Assembly (NCBI GenBank): GCA_964512145.1
Contig: CAZEIM010000010.1
Coordinates: 8,329 to 72,328 of the forward strand
Source: CAYOHR01 sp964512145
GTDB lineage: Bacteria > Bacteroidota > Bacteroidia > Flavobacteriales_G > JALEGO01
Length of the DNA: 64,000 bases
Reading direction: 5' to 3'
Shown here: positions 35,512-44,226 of the stretch, one piece after another
How positions within the stretch are numbered: position 1 is the first letter of the stretch
How the letters are laid out: each line of letters begins with the position of its first letter
The notes under the pieces: generated by a model
Told to the model about the DNA's origin: nothing
Seen by the model: only the letters and a program-made list of their open reading frames with translations
Databases searched by the model: none
Position numbers and translations under genes: made by a program

Positions 35512-36927
35512 ATGAAATATACATTCATTACGTTAATAGTATTAATTCCATGGGTAGTTTTTTCGCAAAACTACGATGTTGATTTTCCATCGGTAAATTT
35601 TCATAAAAATAACCGAAAGGCTTTGCAAAAATTAATGCCCGAAAATTCTGTTGCTGTCTTTTTTTCAAACCCTGAACAACTCAGATCAAACGATGTGTAT
35701 TTTGAGTTTCATCAAGATCCTAATTTTTATTATTTAACTGGGTTTAGAGAACCCAATGCCCTTTGCATTCTTTTTAAAAATCCTGTTTTATTGGAGGGGG
35801 AGTGGGTAGAGGATATATTATTTATTCCTCCGTCTTCTGCCAGAGATGAGTTGTGGACAGGAAAAAGGTTGGGAGTTGAAAAAGCACAACAAACATTAAT
35901 GTTTAGTAAAGTCTTTTCCAACGCAAATTTTGCCGATTTCACTTTAAATTGGGAAGATTTTTCAAAAATATTATTATTACCAACCTCTAATTCAGGAGTT
36001 GATTTTACCAAAAACAGGGGAGATGTAGCTAGTTTAAAAAAACACTTTGCTATTAAAACGAATTTACTCGATTCTGTTGTTGATTATTTCATGTTTCAGG
36101 AATTTATGGCTCAACTTCGAGAAATAAAACAACCGGAAGAAATTTCGTTAATGCAAAAGTCTATTTCTATAACTTGTAAAGCAATACATGAACTTATGCG
36201 TTATATAGTTCCGGGTCAACACGAATATTCTGCAGAGGCTGTGGTTGAATATGTTTTTAAAAAAGAAGGAGCCGAACATCCAGGGTATCCTTCTATACTA
36301 GGTGCTGGAGAAAATAGCTGTGTACTTCATTATGTGTCGAACAGAAAAATATTAGACTTTGAAGATTTATTAGTGTGTGATGTAGGTGCGGAATACCATG
36401 GATATACTGCCGATGTAACACGAACTATTCCTGTTTCCGGTAAGTTTACAGAAGAACAAAAAATTATCTATAATATTGTATTAGAAGCTCAGCAAGCGGG
36501 AATAAAANNNNNNNNNNNNNNNNNNNNNNNNNNNTTGCAAAGAATAACTAATAAAAATTTCTGAATTAAAAAAGTAATACAAGAAAAATTGCTTGAGCTG
36601 GGCATTATAAAAGATAAAAATGAATATAAAAAATATTTTATGCATGGAACTTCTCATTATTTAGGATTAGATGTTCATGATGCCGGTACATTTCAGGCTT
36701 TAAAATCCGGAAATGTAATTACCGTAGAACCGGGTATATATATATCGGATGGGTCTGATTGTGATCCGAAATGGTGGAATATAGGAGTTAGGATAGAGGA
36801 TGATGTACTTATAACCAATGGGCCGCCTGAAGTTTTAAGTGATTGTATTCCTAAAAAAATTGAAGAAATTGAGCTTCTGATGNNNNNNNNNNNNNNNNNN
36901 NNNNNNNAAAGAAAAAAGTATTCTTAA
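35512..36927 (+). CDS. Secreted Xaa-Pro aminopeptidase (M24B), interrupted by two assembly gaps
   Basis: Signal peptide (IVLIPWVVFSQ), an aminopeptidase P N-terminal domain (FFSNPEQLRSNDVYFEFHQD, NFYYLTGF, FIPPSSARDELWTGKRLG) and an M24 catalytic domain. Metal ligands visible: D in LLVCDVGAEYHGYTADVTRT (two aspartates), H in HGTSHYLGLDVHD, E in VITVEPGIYI, E in GVRIEDDVLIT. A 27-base N run (36508-36534) removes part of the catalytic domain, and a TGA stop (36562-36564) follows in the same frame as the rest; this is probably contig-end error. A 25-base N run lies at the very C-terminus. Cleaves N-terminal residues before proline; periplasmic or extracellular. Confidence 0.88.
36508..36534. other. 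Assembly gap (27 N)
   Basis: Run of N inside the Xaa-Pro aminopeptidase gene. The frame is preserved across it, but the ~30 bases just after it translate to a sequence that does not fit the family and carry a TGA stop. Confidence 0.99.
36883..36907. other. Assembly gap (25 N)
   Basis: Run of N at the end of the aminopeptidase gene, 41 bases before the next gene. The true stop codon of the aminopeptidase may lie in it. Confidence 0.99.
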
Positions 36928-36947
36928 CAAACTTAAGTAATATATCC

Positions 36948-38165
36948 TTGAACTTAGTACGTTTTATATCGCAACGACTTCATAAAAACAGGAAAAGTTC
37001 GTCTAAAAATAAAGTTCATAGCATTGTTCAAATTGCTATTGCCAGTATTGCGGTAAGTATTATGGCTATGATTTTATCGTACTCTATAGTGCGAGGTTTT
37101 CAACATGAAATAAGAAACAAAGTCATCATGTTTGACGCACATATAAAAATTGGAAAATTTGATTTATATAATTCAATTTCTGAGGAACCGGTTTCAAAAA
37201 ATCAAACATTTATGGATCAACTAAAAAAAGATACTCGAATACAAAAAATTGAATTTTTTGCTGAAAAACCGGGAATTATTAAAACAAACGATGATGTTTA
37301 TGGTATATTGCTTAAAGGAGTTGATAATACATACTCATGGGATAACATAAAAAAGAACATAGTATACGGATCTGAATTAGATACATTAGATAAAAACAGT
37401 ATTTTAATTGGCTATACATTGGCTCAAAAACTTCAATTAGATACCGGAAGCAAGGTGAAAGTATACTTTATGCAGGATCCAATTCGGGTTAGGGTATTTA
37501 AGGTATCGGGTATTTATAAGTCAGGGATGGGACAGTTTGATGAATCAATAGCTTATTGTTCTTTATCTCACATTCAAAAGTTAAATGATTGGGATAGTAC
37601 AATGGTAGGAGGTTTTGATATTTTTTTAAAAAAATACAGCGATATATGGACAATGGATGATTTTATTTATGATTACATAGGCTATGATTTAAACACATTA
37701 AAAATTGGAGATCGATACCCCGAAATTTTCGGTTGGCTTAATTTATTAGATACCAATGTTTGGGTAGTATTAATTTTAGCAACATTAGTCGCTTTAGTAA
37801 ATATGATTTCAACAGTTTTAATTATGATTTTAGATAAAACCAGTGCAATAGGGTTATTAAAAATACTAGGATTGAATAATAAAATGCTGCGTTCCATATT
37901 TTTTAATTTATTTTTTCGCATTTTTATGAAAGGGTTATGGGTAGGAAATATATTAGGCATTGGATTATGTGTAACACAACATTATTTTAAAATATTTACC
38001 TTACCCGAAGAAACGTATTATATATCCTATGTGCCAATATCTTTTGAGTGGCAAGCTTGGATTTTTATTAATATATTAGCATGGATAAGTTGTTTGTTGG
38101 CTTTTGTTTTACCATCATTTATTATTTCCAACATAAAACCGGCACAAACTATAAAATTTAATTAA
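36948..38165 (+). CDS. ABC transporter permease of the LolC/LolE (FtsX-like) type
   Basis: 405 aa. An N-terminal transmembrane helix in IVQIAIASIAVSIMAMILSY, a periplasmic domain of ~200 residues (GIIKTNDDVYGILLKGVD, VYFMQDPIRVRVFKVSGIY), then three C-terminal helices with NMISTVLIMILDKTSAIGLL and the FtsX-type loop LKILGLNNKMLRSIFF. This architecture is that of LolC/E, which extracts lipoproteins from the inner membrane. The start is TTG; no ATG is near. The ATPase partner (LolD) is not adjacent, which is usual in Bacteroidota. Confidence 0.88.
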   Translation: MNLVRFISQRLHKNRKSSSKNKVHSIVQIAIASIAVSIMAMILSYSIVRGFQHEIRNKVIMFDAHIKIGKFDLYNSISEEPVSKNQTFMDQLKKDTRIQKIEFFAEKPGIIKTNDDVYGILLKGVDNTYSWDNIKKNIVYGSELDTLDKNSILIGYTLAQKLQLDTGSKVKVYFMQDPIRVRVFKVSGIYKSGMGQFDESIAYCSLSHIQKLNDWDSTMVGGFDIFLKKYSDIWTMDDFIYDYIGYDLNTLKIGDRYPEIFGWLNLLDTNVWVVLILATLVALVNMISTVLIMILDKTSAIGLLKILGLNNKMLRSIFFNLFFRIFMKGLWVGNILGIGLCVTQHYFKIFTLPEETYYISYVPISFEWQAWIFINILAWISCLLAFVLPSFIISNIKPAQTIKFN

Positions 38166-38167
38166 TT

Positions 38168-39535
38168 ATGAAATATTATAACAATGTTTTAGAAACAATT
38201 GGAAATACACCACTCATTAAGCTAAATAATATTACTAAAGATATAAAAGCATTGGTGTTAGCAAAAGTAGAAACTACAAACCCAGGAAATTCTATAAAAG
38301 ACAGAATGGCTTTAAAAATGATAGAGGATGCCGAAAAACAAGGAAAATTAAAGCCAGGTGGTACTATTATAGAAGGCACCAGTGGAAATACCGGTATGGG
38401 TTTAGCTATTGCAGCGATCATTAAAGGATATAAATGTATTTTTACAACTACTGATAAACAGTCTAAAGAAAAAGTAGATGCCCTGCGTGCTTTTGGTGCC
38501 GATGTAATTGTTTGCCCAACAGATGTAGAACCGGAAGATCCTCGCTCATATTATTCTGTTTCTTCTCGATTAGAAAAGGAAATTCCTAATTCCTGGAAAC
38601 CTAATCAATACGATAATTTAAGTAATTCACAAGCGCATTATGAGCAAACAGGCCCCGAAATTTGGGATCAAACAGATGGAAAAATCACCCATTTAGTCGT
38701 TGGCGTAGGAACCGGTGGTACAATTTGTGGTACGGGAAAATATTTAAAAGAAAAAAATCCAAACATTAAAATATGGGGAATTGATACATATGGATCTGTA
38801 TTTAAAAAATATAAAGAAACCGGTGTTTTTGATAAAAATGAAATTTACCCTTATATAACGGAAGGAATAGGAGAAGATTTTTTACCTAAAAACGTAAACT
38901 TTGATTTAATTGATCATTTTGAGAAAGTAACCGATAAGGATGCGGCTATAATGACTCGTGAAATCACTAAAAATGAGGGAATTTTTGTTGGAAATTCTGC
39001 TGGTGCGGCTATGGCAGGGTTATTACAAATGAAACATATGTTGACTGAAAACGATGTTGTGGTGGTGATATTTCATGATCATGGTACCCGATACTTAGGA
39101 AAAATGTATAATGATGAATGGATGATGGAGAAAGGGTTTTTTGACAAAAAAGGACTTACCGCTAAAGATTTGCTCAATAAAACAACTCATAAAACACTTA
39201 TAACCCTTGAAGTACATGATACAATTCAAACAGCAGTAGATAAAATGAACTCTATGAATATTTCGCAAATACCTATTACGAATCAAGGCCGAATGGTAGG
39301 TTCATTAAACGAAAGTTATGTGTACTCTAAAATTGTTCAAAATCCTGATATTAAAAATCATTCAGTTGAAAGTATTATGCAACCCGCATTTCCATTTGTA
39401 GATATTTCTACTTCTATTGACTCTTTATCAGGAATGATAAGTGATAAAAATCCGGCCGTATTAATAAGAGATTTTAAGTTAGATAAAACGTATATTTTAA
39501 CACGGCACGATATTTTACAAGCTCTAACAAAATAA
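38168..39535 (+). CDS. Cystathionine beta-synthase
   Basis: 455 aa. PLP-dependent fold type II enzyme: NTPLIKLNNI, NPGNSIKDRMALKMI with the PLP lysine at K44, EGTSGNTGMGLAIAA, GVGTGGTICGTGKYL and GNSAGAAMAG. A C-terminal Bateman module with two CBS motifs occupies ~335-455 (HDTIQTAVDKMNSMNISQIP, SVESIMQPAFPFVD). The combination matches cystathionine beta-synthase (serine plus homocysteine) rather than plain cysteine synthase, although O-acetylserine use cannot be excluded. No haem-binding N-terminal extension. It begins two bases after the permease gene. Confidence 0.9.
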   Translation: MKYYNNVLETIGNTPLIKLNNITKDIKALVLAKVETTNPGNSIKDRMALKMIEDAEKQGKLKPGGTIIEGTSGNTGMGLAIAAIIKGYKCIFTTTDKQSKEKVDALRAFGADVIVCPTDVEPEDPRSYYSVSSRLEKEIPNSWKPNQYDNLSNSQAHYEQTGPEIWDQTDGKITHLVVGVGTGGTICGTGKYLKEKNPNIKIWGIDTYGSVFKKYKETGVFDKNEIYPYITEGIGEDFLPKNVNFDLIDHFEKVTDKDAAIMTREITKNEGIFVGNSAGAAMAGLLQMKHMLTENDVVVVIFHDHGTRYLGKMYNDEWMMEKGFFDKKGLTAKDLLNKTTHKTLITLEVHDTIQTAVDKMNSMNISQIPITNQGRMVGSLNESYVYSKIVQNPDIKNHSVESIMQPAFPFVDISTSIDSLSGMISDKNPAVLIRDFKLDKTYILTRHDILQALTK

Positions 39536-39537
39536 AC

Positions 39538-40332
39538 GTGTATATTTTTGATCAAACCCATCGAAAAATATTATTACCTCCACATACACCCAAAAGAATT
39601 GTATCATTAGTTCCTTCTCAAACAGAACTTTTATATTATTTGGGCTTATATGAAAGTATAGTGGGTGTCACAAAATTTTGTGAGGTTCCCAGTGATTATG
39701 CCTTTGCTAAACCAACGCTAATTGGAGGAACAAAAAATATTGATCTAGTAAAACTAAAATCTTTACACCCAGATTTTATTTTAGCCAACAAAGAAGAAAA
39801 TACCAAAAATCAAATTGAGGAATTACAAAAAGACTATTTGGTATACGTTAGTGATATTAAAAATTTATTTGATGCAGAGCAAATGATAAAAGATGTTTCT
39901 AATATTACACACACCAAACATAGAGCTGAAGATTTATTGAATCACATAAAACAAGCATTTAGTTTATTGTCCGTTTCTATGAAAGTATACAGTTGTTGTT
40001 ATATAATTTGGAAGAATCCTTGGATGACGATAGGTTCGGATACATTTATACATAACATGCTTGAGCAGTCTGGTTTTAAAAATGTGTTTTTTGATCGATT
40101 AAGATATCCATCCATAACTTTACAAGAAATAAAAGATAAAGAACCTGAAATAATATTTCTATCAACGGAGCCATTTCCATTTAAAAAATCACATGTACAA
40201 GAAATGCAGCAGATTTTTAATAAGTCTAGGGTTATTTTAGTAGACGGTTCAATATTTTCTTGGTATGGATCAAGAATCATTCAATTACCTCAATACGTAT
40301 TATCTTTAAGAAATGATTTGGGGCTTTATTAA
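39538..40332 (+). CDS. BtuF-like helical-backbone metal/corrinoid-binding protein without signal peptide
   Basis: 264 aa, start GTG. KRIVSLVPSQTELLYYLGLY, VGVTKFCEVPSDYAF, IGGTKNIDLVKLKSLHPDFI and the C-terminal EPEIIFLSTEPFPF fit the BtuF/FepB-like periplasmic-binding-protein family. Unlike typical members there is no signal peptide or lipobox: the N-terminus is MYIFDQTHRKILLPPHTPKR. A cytoplasmic location is therefore suggested. It begins two bases after the beta-synthase stop and its end overlaps the OppC-like gene by 20 bases. It might bind a corrinoid or haem-type ligand in the cytoplasm; this is inference. Confidence 0.82.
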   Translation: MYIFDQTHRKILLPPHTPKRIVSLVPSQTELLYYLGLYESIVGVTKFCEVPSDYAFAKPTLIGGTKNIDLVKLKSLHPDFILANKEENTKNQIEELQKDYLVYVSDIKNLFDAEQMIKDVSNITHTKHRAEDLLNHIKQAFSLLSVSMKVYSCCYIIWKNPWMTIGSDTFIHNMLEQSGFKNVFFDRLRYPSITLQEIKDKEPEIIFLSTEPFPFKKSHVQEMQQIFNKSRVILVDGSIFSWYGSRIIQLPQYVLSLRNDLGLY

Positions 40333-41449
40333 AAAAAATCCTTTAATACTAATATTTATTGGCATAGTATTATTTGCCGATTTTTTGGCCGGTAGTATTC
40401 CTTTTTTAGTAAAAGATTCAACAGGTTGGTATTCTCCTTTAATGCAGAGTTATTGGTTAAAAATATCGCACAACGATTATTTGGACAAAAATTGGAAGGC
40501 TATATCGTTTGAAAAATCTATTTATCCAATTATACCTTTTGGTCCAAACGAAATGAATACCGATTTTGACATACAAGGCAGACCTAATTTTACTCATTAC
40601 TTAGGAACCGACCATTTAGGGAGAGATACTTTATCGGCATTGTTACACGGTATTCGCATCTCTTTGTTTATTGGAATATTATCGGTACTCGTTTCCTCTA
40701 TATTAGCATTTTTGCTGGGTTCTTTTGGAATATTTATTGGAGATAAAAAATTAAAATACAATATTTTAAGTAATGTTATTTTTATTTTTAATTTAATAGT
40801 ATTTATATATGTTTTATGTATGTTTTTGGAATTTGGATTCCAAACCAACACCATTAAATATGCAGCTATTTATGTTATTATTATGTTGGCCGGATTTTTA
40901 CTGCAATTTTTAAATGGTAAATATAAATGGATCACGAAATCCTGGTCTATTCCATGGTCATTTTTTTCTATATTGCTTACCGATTTATTTATTGCATTAC
41001 CTGCTTTATTTATTCTTATTCCCATTTCAGGAGTTATTAAACCCGGAATTTTTTCTACGGCACTTACTATTGGAGTACTTACTTGGCCTTTTAAGGCTAA
41101 AATTTTGCGCTCAGAAACATTAGTATGCTTATCTAAACCATTTATTCAAAATTTAGAATTAGCAGGAGTTTCCAATATAAAAATTTTTTTATACCATGTT
41201 TTACCGAATATAATACAAGTATATTTGCCAATATTGCCTTTTAGTATTTCATCGTCTATTATACTGGAGTCAACCTTGTCTTTTTTAGGAATAGGCGTTG
41301 GTACTGAATACACAACCCTTGGAGGTTTAATACAACATATACGATATAATGTAAGTGATTGGTGGGTTTACATTCCTGCAACGGCAATGTTAATTATTAT
41401 ATCGATTTATTTCTTTCAATTGTCTCAAAAATATAAGGAGTATAAATAA
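40313..41449 (+). CDS. ABC transporter permease, OppC/DppC-like
   Basis: 378 aa. An N-terminal helix, a ~75-residue extracytoplasmic insert, then the binding-protein-dependent permease core. HYLGTDHLGRDTLSALLHGIRI is the hallmark of the OppC/DppC subfamily, and LAGVSNIKIFLYHVLPNIIQ is the EAA loop that docks the ATPase, followed by ESTLSFLGIGVG. It is longer than OppC (~300 aa) because of an additional helix pair at ~150-200. No OppB, OppD/F or OppA gene is in the window. Predicted peptide or nickel import, but partners are unknown. Confidence 0.88.
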   Translation: MIWGFIKKNPLILIFIGIVLFADFLAGSIPFLVKDSTGWYSPLMQSYWLKISHNDYLDKNWKAISFEKSIYPIIPFGPNEMNTDFDIQGRPNFTHYLGTDHLGRDTLSALLHGIRISLFIGILSVLVSSILAFLLGSFGIFIGDKKLKYNILSNVIFIFNLIVFIYVLCMFLEFGFQTNTIKYAAIYVIIMLAGFLLQFLNGKYKWITKSWSIPWSFFSILLTDLFIALPALFILIPISGVIKPGIFSTALTIGVLTWPFKAKILRSETLVCLSKPFIQNLELAGVSNIKIFLYHVLPNIIQVYLPILPFSISSSIILESTLSFLGIGVGTEYTTLGGLIQHIRYNVSDWWVYIPATAMLIIISIYFFQLSQKYKEYK

Positions 41450-41466
41450 TACAAGCATAATTTATC

Positions 41467-41474
41467 TATATTTG
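41467..41474 (+). promoter_or_regulatory. -7 promoter element of the NfeD-like/flotillin pair
   Basis: TATATTTG, an exact TAnnTTTG match, 20 bases before the ATG. No clear -33 TTG at the usual distance. Confidence 0.5.
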
Positions 41475-41494
41475 CATTAGTTTTTTAAAAAAAT

Positions 41495-42077
41495 ATGGAT
41501 TTTATATTAGAAGCAGAACCTTTATTAAAGACATTTTGGTTTGTTGCTATTCCAGCGAGTGTTATTTTTATTATTCAAACCATATCTACTTTTACCGGTA
41601 TGGACGCTTCTGATGGTTTAAATGCTGATTTTGACAGTAATTTAGAAGGAGCGGGAGGTCCTTTTCAATTATTTTCATTACGCAATTTAGTGAATTTTTT
41701 GTTGGGATTTGGTTGGGCAGGAGTTAGTTTATATAGCACCATAAGCAATAAAAATGTATTAATTTTCGTGTCTTTTTTGGTNNNNNNNNNNNNNNNNNNN
41801 NNTAAGTGTGGTATACCTCTTCTTTTTAATTATACGTCAAATTAAAACTTTAGAAGAAGATAATACATTCACTTTGAGTCATTTAACAGGAAAAACCGGA
41901 ACTGTTTATTTAAGTATCCCATCTAATGTTTCAGGTTCTGGTAAAATTCAAATAAGCGTAAAAGGAACGGTGCACGAGTTGGATGCTATTACGGATGGTG
42001 AAAAAATAGAAACCGGATCAAAAATTAAAGTTGTTGAAGTAGTAGATAATAACCTTATAAAAGTAATTAAATTATGA
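41495..42077 (+). CDS. NfeD/YqiJ-like membrane protein with OB-fold, interrupted by an assembly gap
   Basis: Two halves of one gene. The first (from ATG 41495) has two or three transmembrane helices and FNADF-type linker GLNADFDSNLEGAGGPFQLF, then FLLGFGWAGVSLY. The second, in another frame after the N run, has a helix and then a small beta-barrel domain: LTGKTGTVYLSIP, GKIQISVKGTVHELDAI, GSKIKVVEVVDNN. This is the partner seen next to YqiK-type flotillins. The frames join if the gap is really 20 or 23 bases rather than 21 (mod 3). The end overlaps the flotillin start by four bases. Confidence 0.8.
41782..41802. other. Assembly gap (21 N)
   Basis: Run of N inside the NfeD-like gene. The coding frame on the right is shifted by one relative to the left, so the gap length is wrong modulo three. 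Confidence 0.99.
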
Positions 42078-43612
42078 TTAGTCCAATTGTTCTTATTGTG
42101 GTCATTGTTGTTGCTGTATTTTTAATGATATCAGCCTTAATTTCAAGGTATAAACGATGTCCTTCCGATAAAATTTTGGTTATTTATGGTAGAACCGGTG
42201 GATCTAGTGCAAAATGTGTGCATGGCGGGGGTGCGTTTGTTTGGCCTGTTATTCAAGACTATGCTTTTTTAGATTTAAAACCCATTTCAATTGAAGCAAA
42301 TTTAACCAATGCATTAAGCCGTCAAAATATTCGGGTGGATGTTCCTTGTCGTTTTACAGTAGGTATTTCTACAGAATCAGAAAGTATGAATAATGCTGCA
42401 GAAAGATTGTTAGGATTAAGTTTAGATCAAATAAAAGAATTATCTCAAGACATCTTATTTGGTCAATTGCGTTTGGTTATTGCAACTATGACCATTGAGG
42501 AAATAAATTCGGATAGAGATAAGTTTTTAGATAACATTTCAAAAAACGTAGATACAGAATTAAAAAAAATTGGTTTAAAACTTATCAACGTAAACGTTAC
42601 AGATATTAAAGATGAGTCTGGCTACATTGAGGCATTAGGAAAAGAAGCAGCCGCTAAAGCGATAAACGAAGCTAAAATTAGCGTAGCTGAACAAGAAAAA
42701 ATTGGTGAAACAGGGAAGGCCATGGCCGACAGAGAAAAAGATGTTCAAATTGCAGAAACACATAGAGATAGAGATGTAAAAATCGCCATCACACAAAAAG
42801 ATAGAGAAATTAGCATCGCTTCTGCGGCTAAAGATGAATCAATTGGAAAAGCAGAAGCGGAAAGAGATACTAGAGTTAAAGTTTCGGAGGCAAATGCTAT
42901 TGCTGTTAAGGGAGAAAATACAGCTAGAATTACTATTGCCAATTCTGAAGCAGAAAGAAGAGAAAAAGAAGCAGAAGCATTAAGAAAAGCTACAGCAGCC
43001 GAAAAAGTTCAAAATGCAAAAGCATTGGAAGAAGCTTATCTGGCTGAGCAAAAAGCAGAATTAGCTCGTGCTGAAAGAGAAAGAGCATCTCAGTCAGCTA
43101 ATATTGTTATTCCAGCTGAAATTAAGAAACAAGAAGCTATTATTCAAGCTCAAGCCGAAGCTGAAAGGATTCGAGAGAATGCAAAAGGAGAAGCAGATGC
43201 AATTTATGCTAAAATGGAGGCCGAAGCAAAAGGTTTGTACGAAATATTAACCAAGCAAGCCGAAGGGTACGATAGAGTAGTAAAAGCTTCTGGTGGAGAT
43301 CCAACAAAAGCATTTCAGTTGTTGTTGATTGAAAAGTTGCCTGAACTAGTGAAAACTCAAGTAGAGGCTGTAAAAAATATTAAAATTGATAAAATTACGG
43401 TTTGGGATTCACAATCAGGAGCAAACAATTCTGGAAATACGAGCACTGCTAATTTTATTTCAGGTATGATGAAAACTGTTCCACCTTTAAATGATTTATT
43501 TCAAATGGCCGGTTTAAATTTACCTAATTATTTAAAGGGAGCTGAAGAAAAAAATATTCCAGAATCTTCTACAACAGAAGAAAATAATACGTCTGATAAT
43601 AATAATTCATAA
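42074..43612 (+). CDS. Flotillin family (SPFH/band 7) protein, YqiK-like
   Basis: 512 aa. An N-terminal membrane helix (IVLIVVIVVAVFLMISALIS), then an SPFH domain starting KRCPSDKILVIYGRTGG and including RQNIRVDVPCRFTVGIS. Residues ~195-400 form a long Ala/Glu/Lys-rich coiled coil, followed by a flotillin C-terminal region (YDRVVKASGGDPTKAFQLLLIEKLPELVKTQVEAV). Flotillins scaffold membrane microdomains together with NfeD-type proteins, the gene for which overlaps this one by four bases. The convergent rnpB terminator lies 29 bases downstream and may serve both. Confidence 0.93.
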   Translation: MISPIVLIVVIVVAVFLMISALISRYKRCPSDKILVIYGRTGGSSAKCVHGGGAFVWPVIQDYAFLDLKPISIEANLTNALSRQNIRVDVPCRFTVGISTESESMNNAAERLLGLSLDQIKELSQDILFGQLRLVIATMTIEEINSDRDKFLDNISKNVDTELKKIGLKLINVNVTDIKDESGYIEALGKEAAAKAINEAKISVAEQEKIGETGKAMADREKDVQIAETHRDRDVKIAITQKDREISIASAAKDESIGKAEAERDTRVKVSEANAIAVKGENTARITIANSEAERREKEAEALRKATAAEKVQNAKALEEAYLAEQKAELARAERERASQSANIVIPAEIKKQEAIIQAQAEAERIRENAKGEADAIYAKMEAEAKGLYEILTKQAEGYDRVVKASGGDPTKAFQLLLIEKLPELVKTQVEAVKNIKIDKITVWDSQSGANNSGNTSTANFISGMMKTVPPLNDLFQMAGLNLPNYLKGAEEKNIPESSTTEENNTSDNNNS

Positions 43613-43640
43613 AATCTATTTTGTAATTCCTTTAATTAAA

Positions 43641-43660
43641 AACCCCGATTGCTCGGGGTT
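43641..43660. terminator. Bidirectional terminator between the flotillin gene and rnpB
   Basis: A perfect eight-base-pair stem AACCCCGA / TCGGGGTT with loop TTGC. It is flanked by A-rich sequence on the left and T on the right, so it can act on the plus-strand flotillin message and on the minus-strand RNase P RNA. Confidence 0.85.
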
Positions 43661-43989
43661 TTGCCTGTAAGCCGGATTCTGTCAAGTCCTATCATTTATC
43701 TAATGCAATCTACCCTCCCTGTCATAGTGTACCTAACGGCAGCGGGTAACTGCTCATACAGGGTTTATTTGATCTTGCAACCCATAAGGTTTACCCCGGT
43801 AAAAAATTACTTTTCTACCTCGTAAGCTCTTACCTCACGTTTTCACCCTTTCCACACCTAAATGTGGTGGTAATTTTCTGTGGCACTATCTGTTATTTAA
43901 CATTTCTGTTAAATACCCTCTGTTTCCAAAGGTATGGTTACCCTGTGTTGTCCGGACTTTCCTCCCCAAATTTTGGAGCGATAGGATAG
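43661..43989 (-). ncRNA. rnpB: RNase P RNA (bacterial type A-like)
   Basis: On the minus strand the 5' part has GGGGAGGAAAGTCCGGACAA and the 3' end has ACAGAATCCGGCTTACAGGC, the universal CR-I and CR-V motifs. About 330 nt separate the ends, normal for bacterial RNase P RNA. An internal CAGTTACCCGCTGCCGTTAG block is also recognisable. It processes the 5' ends of tRNAs with the protein RnpA. A promoter precedes it and a hairpin terminator follows. The ends are estimated from the promoter position and the terminator. Confidence 0.96.
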
Positions 43990-43994
43990 CAATA

Positions 43995-44025
43995 CAAAAG
44001 TACAATGCTTATCCTTAACTATCAA
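43995..44025 (-). promoter_or_regulatory. Promoter of rnpB
   Basis: Minus strand: TTG (44025-44023), 20 bases, then TACTTTTG (44002-43995). Exact -33/-7 promoter; predicted start near 43989. Confidence 0.75.
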
Positions 44026-44114
44026 TAAAATGTATGCTTATTTACAATTATTTTGTTTCTAAAGGTATAGCAACATTTTCTATTATTTATTTACATAATG
44101 AATATGAATTAAAA

Positions 44115-44152
44115 AAGAATAATAATAATCAAATACTTTGTTTATTATTCTT
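44115..44152. repeat. Perfect 11-bp inverted repeat upstream of the Y-family polymerase gene
   Basis: AAGAATAATAA (44115-44125) and TTATTATTCTT (44142-44152) with a 16-base spacer, in the otherwise gene-free 237-base stretch between rnpB and the polymerase. No T-tract makes it a good terminator. It lies 75 bases ahead of the ATG and could be an operator; its protein is unknown. Confidence 0.55.
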
Positions 44153-44226
44153 ACGTTGTAATCCGCATAAAATACATGAATTAGCTTGTAATTTATTGTA
44201 TATTTTATCGTAATTTTATAGTACGT

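Noticed and set aside
36589..36927. Second half of the aminopeptidase as a separate gene
   Set aside because: It continues the M24 domain with the expected metal ligands in the same frame as the first half, so it is one gene split by a gap.
39538..40332. BtuF-like protein as part of the B12 uptake operon
   Set aside because: It is 9 kb away, on the other strand, without a riboswitch and without BtuC/BtuD; family likeness alone does not prove a corrinoid ligand.
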